This document shows, piece by piece, positions 1 to 8,480 of a stretch of DNA of 39,320 nt (positions are counted from its first letter, which is position 1; every line of letters begins with the position of its first letter). Position numbers and translations under genes: made by a program. The notes below the pieces were generated by a model. It worked only from the letters and a program-made list of their open reading frames with translations, ran no database searches and was not told where the DNA came from. This DNA comes from Gordonia spumicola (GTDB lineage Bacteria > Actinomycetota > Actinomycetes > Mycobacteriales > Mycobacteriaceae). The stretch covers positions 1-39,320 of the forward strand of contig NZ_BJOV01000007.1 of the NCBI RefSeq assembly GCF_009932475.1, written 5' to 3'.

Positions 1-876
1 GGCGATGGCGGTGCCGTCCGTGCCCGAGGCCGTCGCCGGCCCGATATGCGGCCGGTCGTCGGTCCGGGTGCTGATTCCGGCGCCGGTTCCCGTGGTGAGC
101 TGGGCGGAGAACATCGGATACGACAGGGACGGTGACCTCTGGGTCTCGCGCACCTGCAGAACGTGATCGACAGGTACGACGCACACGGGCGACACGTCGG
201 CGCGGTCCGGGTGCACGCTCCCGGCTCGGTCCGCCTCGGGCCGGACGGTCGCATGTACGCGACATCGGGCGACAATCCGATCAACATGGTTCCGGGACTG
301 CCCCTGACCGGGCGCATCGTGTCGTTCGACCCGGCCGAGCGGAAGCCGGCGGTCACGACGATCGCTCGTGGGCTCGGCATGCCGAACGGGCTGGCGATCA
401 CCGCCGACGGCACGATGTACGTCGGTGACTCGAACCTCGGTGTCGTGAAGGTCCGCAAGAACGGAACGATCGACCGCGCCTGGACCGCCCGCGCGCCGAA
501 GAATCTCGCACCGAACCGCGTCGTCAACGGCACCGGGATGAACGGTGTCGTCGTCAGCGGCGACACCGCCTACGTGGCGATGACGTCGAGCCTGTCCAGT
601 CGGATCCTCCGGATTCCGCTGAGCGCGCCCGAACGGGTGGGAGTCGCCGCGGACCTGACGGCGCCGCTGCCGGGGAGCGTCGACGACCTCGCCCTGGTGG
701 GCGATCGGGCGATCGCCGCTGCCACGGCCACCGGCCAGGTGATCGTCGTCGATCTGCGGACCGGCAGTCGGTGCACGGTGAACGCGGGTCGACCGTTGAC
801 GTCGGTCGCGGTAGCGCCCGACGGCCGTTCGCTGGTCGTGGCTTCGGAGGACGGCAGCGTCGCGGTCGTGAGATGA
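1..876 (+). CDS. SMP-30/gluconolactonase-like beta-propeller, 5' partial, frameshifted
   Basis: The reading frame enters at the window edge with an Ala/Pro/Val-rich stretch that could be the tail of a signal peptide, so the protein may be secreted. It runs to about base 150, shifts frame, and continues from 163 to 876. Restoring one C in the ACCTGCAG context near 150-156 would join SRT to LQNVIDRYD smoothly. The later part has repeated propeller-blade phrases (GPDGRMYATSGDN, MPNGLAITADGTMYVGDSN, SVAVAPDGRSLVVASEDG) typical of SMP-30/LRE or NHL-like proteins. Metal ligands and substrate cannot be assigned. Both arms carry the same frameshift. The stop overlaps the next start (ATGA). Confidence 0.6.
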
Positions 877-1280
877 GCGACTGGTATCTCGGTGAGGATG
901 CCGAGCTCACGCCCGATGCGACGAACCTCGACTACGACGGTCGGATCGCGCAGATCGGCGACCAGCGGTGGCGGGTGCGGACAGCGCGCGTGACGCCGAC
1001 GAAACCGGGTGCGTTCGTCGCAGTGTGGCGGCGTGACGTCGACGGAGGGACGGAGCCGTTCGATTCGGCCGACGTCGCGGGCCTGCTCGTGTTCGTCGAG
1101 GGCGGCGTCTTCCGGTTCACGGCTGAACATCTCGCCGACATGGGGATCACCAGCTCCGATCGACATCCGGGCAAGCGCGGATTCCGCGTGTACCAGCCGG
1201 ACCTCGTCGGACTGAATCCGCGGGCAGCGCGAACTCAGCGTGCTCAGGCGTCGGCGTTCGTCGTCAGGCCGGCGGGTTGA
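873..1280 (+). CDS. MepB-family protein
   Basis: This is a 135-residue soluble protein. The core TPTKPGAFVAVWRR, the PFD segment and the ending GKRGFRVYQP...N.RAARTQ match the MepB family, named from the Staphylococcus aureus mepRAB locus, where MepB has no firmly established biochemical role. The ATG overlaps the stop of the propeller gene by four bases, so the two are probably translationally coupled. No MepA-type efflux pump or MarR regulator is nearby, so a drug-resistance role should not be assumed. The gene is identical in both arms. Confidence 0.8.
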   Translation: MSDWYLGEDAELTPDATNLDYDGRIAQIGDQRWRVRTARVTPTKPGAFVAVWRRDVDGGTEPFDSADVAGLLVFVEGGVFRFTAEHLADMGITSSDRHPGKRGFRVYQPDLVGLNPRAARTQRAQASAFVVRPAG

Positions 1281-1305
1281 CGCGACACTAGACGGTTCGG
1301 CAGGT

Positions 1306-1901
1306 CTACGGTGTGGCGCCCGCTCCGATGAGCGCGGCCTCGACGAACTGAATCGCAGTCGCGAGATCCTCGCGGATCGCCTCCTCCGACCGGTCACACC
1401 GAATCGGATGAGGATGCCGTCGAGCATCGAGACGATGATCCGGCCCGCACGTTCGTGAGTCACGGTGAGTTCGTCGGACCATTCGGCACGCTGAAGTGCC
1501 TCCTGGACGAGCACGTCCAGCTGCTGGGTGAGGTTCAGCGCTTGGTCGCGGCGACCTTCCGCGAGAGCCCAGTTCAGCAGCTGGAACTGAGCGGCGATGA
1601 TGTCTGGATCGGCGATAGCCAATTCGACGTAGCGGGTGAGCAGTTCGCGGGCGGCGTCGGCGGGTCCGACCGCGGCCTCGATCGATTCGTCGACGATCTC
1701 GCTGGCGACGTCCCAGCAGTAGGCGAAGGTCGCCTCGAGCAGTTCCTTGCTGCCGAACGTGTAGTGCAGCGTTCCGATGTTGGCCCCGGCCTCGGCTCCG
1801 ATCTTTCGAGTGGTGGCTTTGGCGACGCCTTCGCGACCGATGACCCGCGCGGCGACCTCGATGATCTGCCTGCGCCGCTCGGCTGCGGGGATGTGCGCCA
1901 T
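1306..1901 (-). CDS. TetR-family regulator, frameshifted near 3' end
   Basis: A typical TetR N-terminus starts at ATG 1901 (MAHIPAAERRRQIIEVAARVI), with the helix-turn-helix around residues 29-50 (TTRKIGAEAGANIGTLHYTF) and a variable effector domain after it. AGGAG lies five bases upstream. An upstream GTG at 1907 is also in frame, but the RBS favours the ATG. Near 1388-1400 the frame breaks: the natural C-terminus (SEEAIREDLATAIQFVEAALIGAGATP, stop at 1308-1306) is one base out of frame, which implies a missing base. Both arms share this break. The gene lies 18 bp after the esterase on the same strand, so they form one operon. It is the likely local regulator of the divergent catabolic run. 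Confidence 0.8.
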
Positions 1902-1919
1902 GTCCACTCCTGGGGTCGA

Positions 1920-2882
1920 CTATGGATCCAGTCTAGTGAACCGGCGAACGAAGGCCGCTGCGTCCTCGAGAGCCTCGCGAGCGGCGGGAACGGCGTCCAC
2001 CTCGGTGATGAATCCGTGCAGCACGCCCGGCGTCGTCCGTAGTAGCGCGTCGGCGCCCGCGGCATTCACCATCTCGACGAAGCGTTCGTAGTCCGAGCGG
2101 AGTACGTCCACTTCGGCGCCGAGGACCAGCAGGGGAGGCAACGATCCCAGCTCCGCGGAGACTTCGGGGACCGCGCGCGGATCATCTCGAACCTCCGGGC
2201 CGGCATAGCTGTCCCAGAACCATTCCGCGTCCGACCTGCACAACACGGGTGCGAGCGCGAACGCCTCCCACGAAGCGCCGCGGAACGACGCCGATGTCGC
2301 GGGGTACGCCAACACGAGGCACCGGGGTAGCCCCCGACCCGCTTGTTGCAGCGACGTGCACACCGACAATGCGAGGGCGCCGCCCGCGCTGTCGCCGGCC
2401 AACGCCACTCGGTCGGGGTCTATCCCGAGCCGTTCATGGTCGGTGAGCATCCAGTCGTAGACGGCGAGACAGTCGTCCGCTGCCGCTGGGTAGACGTGCT
2501 CCGGCGCCCGCCGGTAGTCAACCGACACCACGACGCATCCGGTCGTCTCCGCGAGACGTCGACACAGGCTGTCGACACCGTCGAGAGTGCCGAGGACAAA
2601 GCCGCCGCCATGCATGTAGAGCAGCGCCGGAGCGGGTGTGTCGAGGACTTCGCGATAGCACCGGACAGGAACGCGAGTGCCGTCCTTCTCGACGATTGAC
2701 TCGCTGGTCACGAGGCCTTTTGAGGTGGATTCAGGAACCCCTTTCGCGTCGAATACCGCCCTCATCATCGACGGTCCGTAGCGGTGGTACGGGGGCGGTG
2801 GCGCGTTCGTCAGCAGTGTCTCGGCGTACCCGCGCGACGGTTCGTCCAAGAGGCCCAGGATGGCCTCCACAGTCAGTGCCAT
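1920..2882 (-). CDS. HSL-family alpha/beta-hydrolase (esterase/lactonase candidate)
   Basis: This is a 320-residue serine hydrolase of the hormone-sensitive-lipase family. The oxyanion-hole motif HGGGF is at residues 91-95, the nucleophile elbow GDSAGG at 163-168 (Ser165), and Asp259 (GAEVDVLRSD) and His289 (VLHGF) complete the triad. It has no signal peptide, so it is probably cytoplasmic. The ATG at 2882 has AAGGAAG upstream. It is divergent from the catabolic run and cotranscribed with tetR. Esterases of this kind often accompany Baeyer-Villiger monooxygenases and open the ester or lactone product; that role is inferred here from the monooxygenase gene at 10682. The left copy is the intact one. 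Confidence 0.88.
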   Translation of the reverse strand: MALTVEAILGLLDEPSRGYAETLLTNAPPPPYHRYGPSMMRAVFDAKGVPESTSKGLVTSESIVEKDGTRVPVRCYREVLDTPAPALLYMHGGGFVLGTLDGVDSLCRRLAETTGCVVVSVDYRRAPEHVYPAAADDCLAVYDWMLTDHERLGIDPDRVALAGDSAGGALALSVCTSLQQAGRGLPRCLVLAYPATSASFRGASWEAFALAPVLCRSDAEWFWDSYAGPEVRDDPRAVPEVSAELGSLPPLLVLGAEVDVLRSDYERFVEMVNAAGADALLRTTPGVLHGFITEVDAVPAAREALEDAAAFVRRFTRLDP

Positions 2883-2955
2883 GTCGCTTCCTTTCAGAGA
2901 ATCTTTCGCCGACCCCTTGACGTGACGGCTCCCATAGTGTGAACCTAGTCACGTG

Positions 2956-2975
2956 AACTAATCAAGCGATTAGGT
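2956..2975. promoter_or_regulatory. Near-palindromic operator candidate in divergent promoter
   Basis: The half-sites CTAATC and GATTAG are separated by AAGC, and outer A/T bases also match. The site sits 22 bp before the ATG at 2997 and 73 bp from the esterase ATG. A perfect CACGTG lies just upstream (2950-2955), and a TTGACG at 2917-2922 could be part of a promoter. The spacing and position fit a dimeric repressor such as the neighbouring TetR. The pairing of regulator and site is inferred. Confidence 0.5.
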
Positions 2976-2996
2976 CAGGTGAGTAGGAGAAGTGAA

Positions 2997-3605
2997 ATGT
3001 CAGAGAACACACAAGTCGCAGTCGTGGGCCCGCCCACGCCGATGGTGTTGTCGGTCGCGCGGCGGCTCCGCGACGGCATCGCCCGCGGCGAGATGCTTCC
3101 CGGCGCGGACGGTCCCCGATCGGTGGTGCTGCGCGCCGCTGGAGACGCTCAACGAGCGCACATCGCCTTCACCGACGACGCTGTCGTCGTCGGTGCCGTG
3201 GGCGACGCCGAACTCGTCTGGGAGGTGAACTGGTTCGACCCCGAACCCGCGGACAGTGATGCCGCCGGCGACTTCGGCAAGGTGGTGGGCCGGCTGCTCT
3301 CCGCACGGACCGTCGATTGGCGCACCGCTGCCGCCGACTTCTGGGCGCGTGCCGGAGCGTCTGACGGAATGCCAACCGGCCTCGTCGTCACCTGCGTCGA
3401 CGAGGAAGCCGAGGCGGTTCTCGGCACCCCCACCACCGAAGGTTCCGGCGTCCTCGGAACCGCCGCCGCACTCGCGGCCTTCTTCGACGGCCGGTCGACG
3501 CTCGTCGGTGCACTCGAAGGCGGCGAGTTCGGTATGAACCTCTCTTTCCCTCATTTCTCCGCACTGTTCGGAGCCGACCTGAAGGTGGTGTGCGGTGAGC
3601 TCTGA
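2997..3605 (+). CDS. Unknown 202-residue protein, possibly SCP2-like
   Basis: I do not recognise this protein with confidence. It is soluble and acidic, with no signal peptide or membrane segment. The C-terminal third (ALAAFFDGRSTLVGALEGGEFGMNLSFPHFSALFG) weakly recalls the SCP2 sterol/lipid-carrier fold, in which a small hydrophobic domain ends in a strand and helix; this is a guess from texture. The ATG at 2997 has AGGAGAA upstream and is preferred over a GTG at 2979. It is the first gene of the eleven-gene run and overlaps the ligase gene by 11 bases, so its product probably works with that pathway. The left copy reads SGVLGTAAAL at residues 150-159, where the right copy has a compensated frameshift. 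Confidence 0.65.
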   Translation: MSENTQVAVVGPPTPMVLSVARRLRDGIARGEMLPGADGPRSVVLRAAGDAQRAHIAFTDDAVVVGAVGDAELVWEVNWFDPEPADSDAAGDFGKVVGRLLSARTVDWRTAAADFWARAGASDGMPTGLVVTCVDEEAEAVLGTPTTEGSGVLGTAAALAAFFDGRSTLVGALEGGEFGMNLSFPHFSALFGADLKVVCGEL

Positions 3606-4965
3606 AACCTCCGCGACCGACGAACTGACAGACGTCAGGAGCGTCCGCATCGAGATGACCAACCACGACGGCGCGCTGCTCGGCAAATCGCTGTCGCCCA
3701 CGAAGTACCTGTCGGCCCGGGACAAGGGCTTCACCGTCGCCGACCTCGTCCTCGGCCTCGACCTGACCAACCACGCACAGTTGGGCTTCGGCTTCCCGGC
3801 CTGGCGCGAAGGTTTCATGCCCGACCTCTTCGCGCGGCCCGACCTCGAGACGCTCGTCGAGTGGAAGCCCGGACAGGCTTCGGTGATCTGCGACTTCTGG
3901 ACCGCCGACGGCGATCCCGTCGAAGCCGATCCCCGCCAGGCCCTCAAGCGCATCGCCGCCGCGTACGCAGACCGCGGCTACACGGTCACTGCATCGGTCG
4001 AGATCGAGGCCACCGTTTTCCGCGAGTCGATCGACGAGGCACGGGCCAAGCAGTACCAGGACCTGACACCGCTCGGCGGAAACGCGGGCGCGGCCCTCAT
4101 CCTCGCGAAGTCGCCCGACTTCACCGAATACGCCGAAGCCGTCGTCGCGCGTCTCGACGAACTCGGCATCCCGTGGGAGGCGTGGTCGGACGAAGCGGCC
4201 AGCGGCCAGATCGAGTTCAACCTCGCTCCCGACGACGCCGTCACCGCCGCCGACCTGTGGGCCCGCACCCGACAGGTGATGCGCGAGGTGGCCTACTCAC
4301 TCGGCCGGTCGATCACCTTCATGTCGAAGTGGTCGACGGAATACGGACAGGGCTCGCACCTGAACGTGTCGGTTTGCGACGAGAACGGCAACGTCTTCTT
4401 CGACTCCGCGAATCCGCAGCAGCCGAGCGCGACGATGCTCCACTTCCTCGGCGGCGTCATGGGCTCGTTGAAGGCGTGTACGAGCTTCGCGCTCCCGACG
4501 ATCACGTCGTATCGCAGGCTCATCGATCTGGAAGGCCCACCGACCACTCTGACCTGGGGTGTCGGCAACAAGTCGTGCGCGGTGCGGGCCGTCATGGCCG
4601 GCCCGGGCGCGACACGCCTGGAGTACCGCCTGCCCTCGGCCGACTCCAATACCTACCTAGCTCTCGCCACCTTCCTCGCCGCCGGACTCGCGGGTATCGA
4701 CAGTAAGGCGATGCCTCCGCCGGCGTACGAGCTGATGGCCTGGGCAGCCCCCGACGAGGTCGCTCCGCGCGTCCCCGCCGACCTGTACTCGGCCGTCGCC
4801 GCTCTCGCCGACGACACCGTGCTTCGCGAATACCTCGGTGAGGAATTCGTCGACTACTGGGTCGGCACCCGCCGGTGGGAATGGCTCACGTTCCACACCG
4901 AGACGGATCGCAACGACGACCAGATCTCGGTCTGGGAGTCCAACCGCTACTTCGAGCTCGCCTGA
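3595..4965 (+). CDS. Glutamine-synthetase-like gamma-glutamyl-amine ligase
   Basis: This is a 456-residue member of the GlnA superfamily. Visible active-site elements are VEIEA (135-139), GQIEFN (204-209), GQGSHLN (251-257, metal/substrate histidine) and RLEYRLPSADSNTYLA (341-356). I see no adenylylation loop like that of housekeeping GlnA. Such relatives (PuuA, IpuC, GlnA3/GlnA4, anilide synthases) join an amine to the gamma-carboxyl of glutamate using ATP. A catabolic role is supported by the neighbouring ALDH and PuuD-like hydrolase. It starts at GTG 3595, inside the previous gene. The amine is unknown. The gene is identical in both arms. Confidence 0.85.
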   Translation: MSSETSATDELTDVRSVRIEMTNHDGALLGKSLSPTKYLSARDKGFTVADLVLGLDLTNHAQLGFGFPAWREGFMPDLFARPDLETLVEWKPGQASVICDFWTADGDPVEADPRQALKRIAAAYADRGYTVTASVEIEATVFRESIDEARAKQYQDLTPLGGNAGAALILAKSPDFTEYAEAVVARLDELGIPWEAWSDEAASGQIEFNLAPDDAVTAADLWARTRQVMREVAYSLGRSITFMSKWSTEYGQGSHLNVSVCDENGNVFFDSANPQQPSATMLHFLGGVMGSLKACTSFALPTITSYRRLIDLEGPPTTLTWGVGNKSCAVRAVMAGPGATRLEYRLPSADSNTYLALATFLAAGLAGIDSKAMPPPAYELMAWAAPDEVAPRVPADLYSAVAALADDTVLREYLGEEFVDYWVGTRRWEWLTFHTETDRNDDQISVWESNRYFELA

Positions 4966-5009
4966 GCCCGAGTCTCCACCAACCACATCCTCACGAAAGA
5001 AGCACTGTC

Positions 5010-5885
5010 ATGACCACTCTTCGCGATGCCACAACCGCGGACGAAGCAATCACGATCCTCGCCGAGGACGGTGTCGTCCGCCTGCCGAACCTCTTGAGCG
5101 AGGAGCAGCTCGACCAGGTCCGCGCCGACATCCTGCCGGCGATGGACGCCACCCCGTCCGGCACCGACGAGTACTTCGCGGGTACCAGCACCCGCCGCCT
5201 CGGACGCATCTTCAAGCACACCCGCGCCCTGGACTCCACCGCGCTCAATCCGGTCTTCCAGGGTGCCGCGCAGCACTTCCTCTGCCCACCGAAAGGCATG
5301 TGGTACGGCCAGGATCGTGTCGACGAGACGCCGACGCTCCAGATCGGCGCCACCCAGTGCATCCAGATCCGCCCCGGTCAGGGCCTGCAGCCGTTGCATC
5401 GCGACGACAGCATCTTCTACACCGTTCACCCCGGACCCACCGATGCGATCGGCATGATGATGGCGGTCTCCGACTTCACCGAGGAGAACGGTGCGACCCG
5501 CGTGATCCCCGGTAGTCATCTGTGGGACGACGAGCGGATGCCGACGGTCGAGGAGACCATCCCCGCCGAGATGACTGCCGGTTCGGCGGTGATGTGGCTC
5601 GGCGGCACCTACCACGGCGGCGGCCAGAACCGGACCGTCGACTCCGACCGGACCGGTGTGATCTTCGGGATCTGCCGCGGTTACCTGCGGCAGGAGGAGA
5701 ACCACTACCTGTCGATGACGCTCGACGAGGCCCGCGAGATCCCGGGGGAGATCCTCGGCCTCCTCGGGTACGCGGCGTCGAACCCGTACATGGGTTGGGT
5801 GGAATACAACGGTGAGATGGCGGATCCGGGGGTCGTCCTCGGCGACACCGCCGACGCGGGCCTGCGCGCGGGAGTGACGGCCTGA
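5010..5885 (+). CDS. Phytanoyl-CoA-dioxygenase-family (PhyH) Fe(II)/2OG oxygenase
   Basis: This is a 291-residue double-stranded beta-helix oxygenase. The iron triad is visible as His130-x-Asp132 (LHRDD) and His202 (GGTYHGGG), with Arg214 a likely 2-oxoglutarate anchor. The family hydroxylates carbons next to activated groups or cleaves C-N/C-O bonds by hydroxylation. The ATG at 5010 is preceded by GAAAGAAG. The 44 bp gap from the ligase gene is the longest inside the run, and the next start overlaps its stop (TGATG). Its substrate could be a free or gamma-glutamylated amine, or a downstream acid. Confidence 0.88.
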   Translation: MTTLRDATTADEAITILAEDGVVRLPNLLSEEQLDQVRADILPAMDATPSGTDEYFAGTSTRRLGRIFKHTRALDSTALNPVFQGAAQHFLCPPKGMWYGQDRVDETPTLQIGATQCIQIRPGQGLQPLHRDDSIFYTVHPGPTDAIGMMMAVSDFTEENGATRVIPGSHLWDDERMPTVEETIPAEMTAGSAVMWLGGTYHGGGQNRTVDSDRTGVIFGICRGYLRQEENHYLSMTLDEAREIPGEILGLLGYAASNPYMGWVEYNGEMADPGVVLGDTADAGLRAGVTA

Positions 5886-7384
5886 TGTCCGACGCGACCA
5901 CCTGGCGCGACCTCGCCGCCGCAATTCCGTCGTCGCACGGGATGTGGGGGCGGGGCGCGTGGGCCGAGGCTGCGGGCGGTCACACTCTCGCCCTGCACGA
6001 CCCGTGGACCGACTCCGACTTCACCACCGTCCCGGCGGCCGCGTCGGACGACGTCGACCGGGTGGTCGCGGACGCCGGGGCGACATTCGCCGCCGGCTCC
6101 TGGTCTCGCGTCTCACCCGCCGAACGCGGCCGGGTGCTGATCGCGTGGGCCGGGCTCATCGAAGTCCACGCCGACGAACTGGCAGTCCTCGTCTCGAGGG
6201 AGATGGGCAAGCCGGTCCGCGACGCTCGCGACATCGAAGTGGCGAGCACCGCCAAGACACTCCGCTGGTACGGCGAGCTGGCAGACAAGCTCATGGACTC
6301 CTCGCCGCGCGGCCTGCCCGATGCACTCGCGCTCGTGACCAGGGAACCGGTCGGTGTCGTCGCGGCGATCACGCCGTGGAACTTCCCGCTCAGCCTGGCG
6401 ATGCTCAAGATCGCTCCCGCACTCATGGCCGGCAACAGCGTGGTCCTCAAACCGGCGCTGCAGACGTCGGCCTCGTCGCTGCGCCTCGCCGAACTCAGTC
6501 GTGAGGCCGGACTTCCCGACGGTGTGCTCAGCGTCGTCACGGGTCGTGGTTCGACTGTCGGCACGGCGCTCGCCCGGCACAGCGCGGTGTCGTGTCTGAC
6601 GTTCACCGGGTCCACCGAGGTCGGCCTCGGCCTGCTCGCCGACTCCGCGGCGTCGAACGGCAAGACGGTGTCGCTGGAACTCGGCGGGAAGTCTCCGAAC
6701 ATCGTCTTCGCCGACGCGCCGGACTTGGAGAAGGCGATCGACACCGCGGTGTGGGCGTTCACCTTCAACAGCGGCCAGATGTGCACGGCCGGGACCAGGC
6801 TGTACGTGGAGCGGGCCGTCTACGACGATGTCCTCGCCGGGATCTGCGACCGTGTCGCGCGACTGACCGTAGGCGACCCGCTCGACCCGGCGACAGACCT
6901 CGGTCCGTTGAGCAGTCGCAGCCAGTGCGCCACCGTCCTGGAGTACATCGACTCCGGATTGCGCGCCGGAGCAAGGCTCGCCGCCGGTTCGGCGGACGCA
7001 CTCGATCCCGACAGGTCGACGGTCGCACCCGCTGTCTTCACCGATGTTCGTGCCGACATGCAGATCGTCCGTGAGGAGATCTTCGGCCCGGTGGTCGCCG
7101 TCGCGCCGTTCGACGACGAGGCGCAGGCACTGAGCATGGCGAACGAGACCGACTTCGGCCTCGCCGCATCGGTGTGGACGTCGGACGTCTCGCGCATCCA
7201 CCGGATGTCGCGTGGCATCGAGGCAGGCAACGTCTGGGTCAACTCGTATGAGGAGGGCGTGCCGTCGACACCGTTCGGCGGTCGGAAGCTCTCCGGCAAC
7301 GGCGCAGACAAGGGCGTGTACGCGCTCGACAAGTACACCCATCTCAAGCACACGTGGATCGCCCTCGGGAGGAATCATGCCTGA
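5885..7384 (+). CDS. NAD(P)-dependent aldehyde dehydrogenase
   Basis: This is a 499-residue canonical ALDH. It shows TPWNFPL (163-169), Lys189 in VVLKPA, catalytic base Glu265 in LELGGKSP, and nucleophile Cys300 in NSGQMC. It oxidises an aldehyde to the acid. Between a gamma-glutamyl ligase and a gamma-glutamyl hydrolase it resembles PuuC in position. Beside a Baeyer-Villiger enzyme it could equally act like ChnE on an omega-oxo acid. The ATG overlaps the dioxygenase stop. The gene is identical in both arms. Confidence 0.92.
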   Translation: MSDATTWRDLAAAIPSSHGMWGRGAWAEAAGGHTLALHDPWTDSDFTTVPAAASDDVDRVVADAGATFAAGSWSRVSPAERGRVLIAWAGLIEVHADELAVLVSREMGKPVRDARDIEVASTAKTLRWYGELADKLMDSSPRGLPDALALVTREPVGVVAAITPWNFPLSLAMLKIAPALMAGNSVVLKPALQTSASSLRLAELSREAGLPDGVLSVVTGRGSTVGTALARHSAVSCLTFTGSTEVGLGLLADSAASNGKTVSLELGGKSPNIVFADAPDLEKAIDTAVWAFTFNSGQMCTAGTRLYVERAVYDDVLAGICDRVARLTVGDPLDPATDLGPLSSRSQCATVLEYIDSGLRAGARLAAGSADALDPDRSTVAPAVFTDVRADMQIVREEIFGPVVAVAPFDDEAQALSMANETDFGLAASVWTSDVSRIHRMSRGIEAGNVWVNSYEEGVPSTPFGGRKLSGNGADKGVYALDKYTHLKHTWIALGRNHA

Positions 7385-8480
7385 ACACGTCACCGCGGCG
7401 GTCCTGGCCGAGGCGCCCGGCCGACTCGTGACCCAGACCTTGGTGCTCGACGAGCCGGCTCCCGACGAAGTGCTCGTCGACGTTCATTTCGCAGGCCTCT
7501 GTCGTTCGGACCTCCACGAGATCGAGGGGATCTGGCCCGCGACCTGCCCGACAGTGCTCGGCCACGAGGCATCCGGTGTGGTGCGACGTGTCGGCGACCG
7601 GGTGCGTTCGCTGCGGCCCGGCGACCACGTCGTCACCTGTCTGAGTGCGTACTGCGGCGAGTGCCGCTTCTGCCTCGACGGTCGTCTCACCCTGTGCACC
7701 GGGCGGGGAAGCATGCGCGAGCGTCGGACGCCCGTGCTGACCGACGCCGATGGAAGGTCGGTGCATCCGACGGCGGGAATCGGTGCGTTCGCCACCGCGA
7801 TGGTGGTGCACGAGAGGTCACTCGTCCGAGTTCCCGACAGCATGCCACTCGCGCCGGCCGCAGTCCTCGGCTGCGCCGTCGTCACCGGTATGAGTGCGGT
7901 GTTCCGCAGCGCCGAGGTGAAGCCGGGGTCGAGCGTCGCGGTACTCGGCTGTGGCGGGATCGGGATCGCGGCGATCCAGGGCGCCCGTCTCGCGGGCGCC
8001 GCGACGATCGTCGCCGTCGACACCGACCTCGCTCGTCTGGAAGCCGCTCGCGGTTTCGGGGCTACCGACGTGGTGGACGCTAAGTCGTCCGACGTGGTCG
8101 CCGAGGTCCGTGATCTCACCGGTGGTGTGGACTACTCCTTCGAAGCGATCGGCTATGCGACGACGGTCGAGCAGTCGTTCGCGATGCTCGGCCCCGGCGG
8201 CACCGCCACGGTGCTCGGTCTGGTGCCGGACTCGCAGCCGCTCACGATCGCGGCGTCCGAGCTCTTCGTCTCTGAGAAGCGACTGCAGGGCTCCTTCATG
8301 GGATCGAACAGATTCCCCACCGACATCCCCCGCTACGTCCGGTTCTACGAGCAGGGCCGCCTGAACCTCGACGACATGCTGTCGGCGTTCGTCGGCCTGG
8401 ACGAGATCAATGAGGGATTCGACCGCATGCGCGACGGTGGGGTCACCCGCGTCGTCGTCGACGTCAGGAGAGACAGATGA
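7377..8480 (+). CDS. Zinc-dependent alcohol dehydrogenase (MDR family)
   Basis: This 367-residue medium-chain dehydrogenase carries both zinc sites. Catalytic ligands are Cys42 and His63-Glu64 (GHE). The structural site is Cys93, 96, 99 and 107 (CGECRFCLDGRLTLC). The Rossmann motif GCGGIG follows the GSSVAVL strand. It oxidises an alcohol to an aldehyde or ketone, and lies directly after the ALDH that could take the product. The ATG at 7377, with GGGAGGAA upstream, overlaps the ALDH end by eight bases; its own stop overlaps the next ATG. Confidence 0.92.
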   Translation: MPEHVTAAVLAEAPGRLVTQTLVLDEPAPDEVLVDVHFAGLCRSDLHEIEGIWPATCPTVLGHEASGVVRRVGDRVRSLRPGDHVVTCLSAYCGECRFCLDGRLTLCTGRGSMRERRTPVLTDADGRSVHPTAGIGAFATAMVVHERSLVRVPDSMPLAPAAVLGCAVVTGMSAVFRSAEVKPGSSVAVLGCGGIGIAAIQGARLAGAATIVAVDTDLARLEAARGFGATDVVDAKSSDVVAEVRDLTGGVDYSFEAIGYATTVEQSFAMLGPGGTATVLGLVPDSQPLTIAASELFVSEKRLQGSFMGSNRFPTDIPRYVRFYEQGRLNLDDMLSAFVGLDEINEGFDRMRDGGVTRVVVDVRRDR

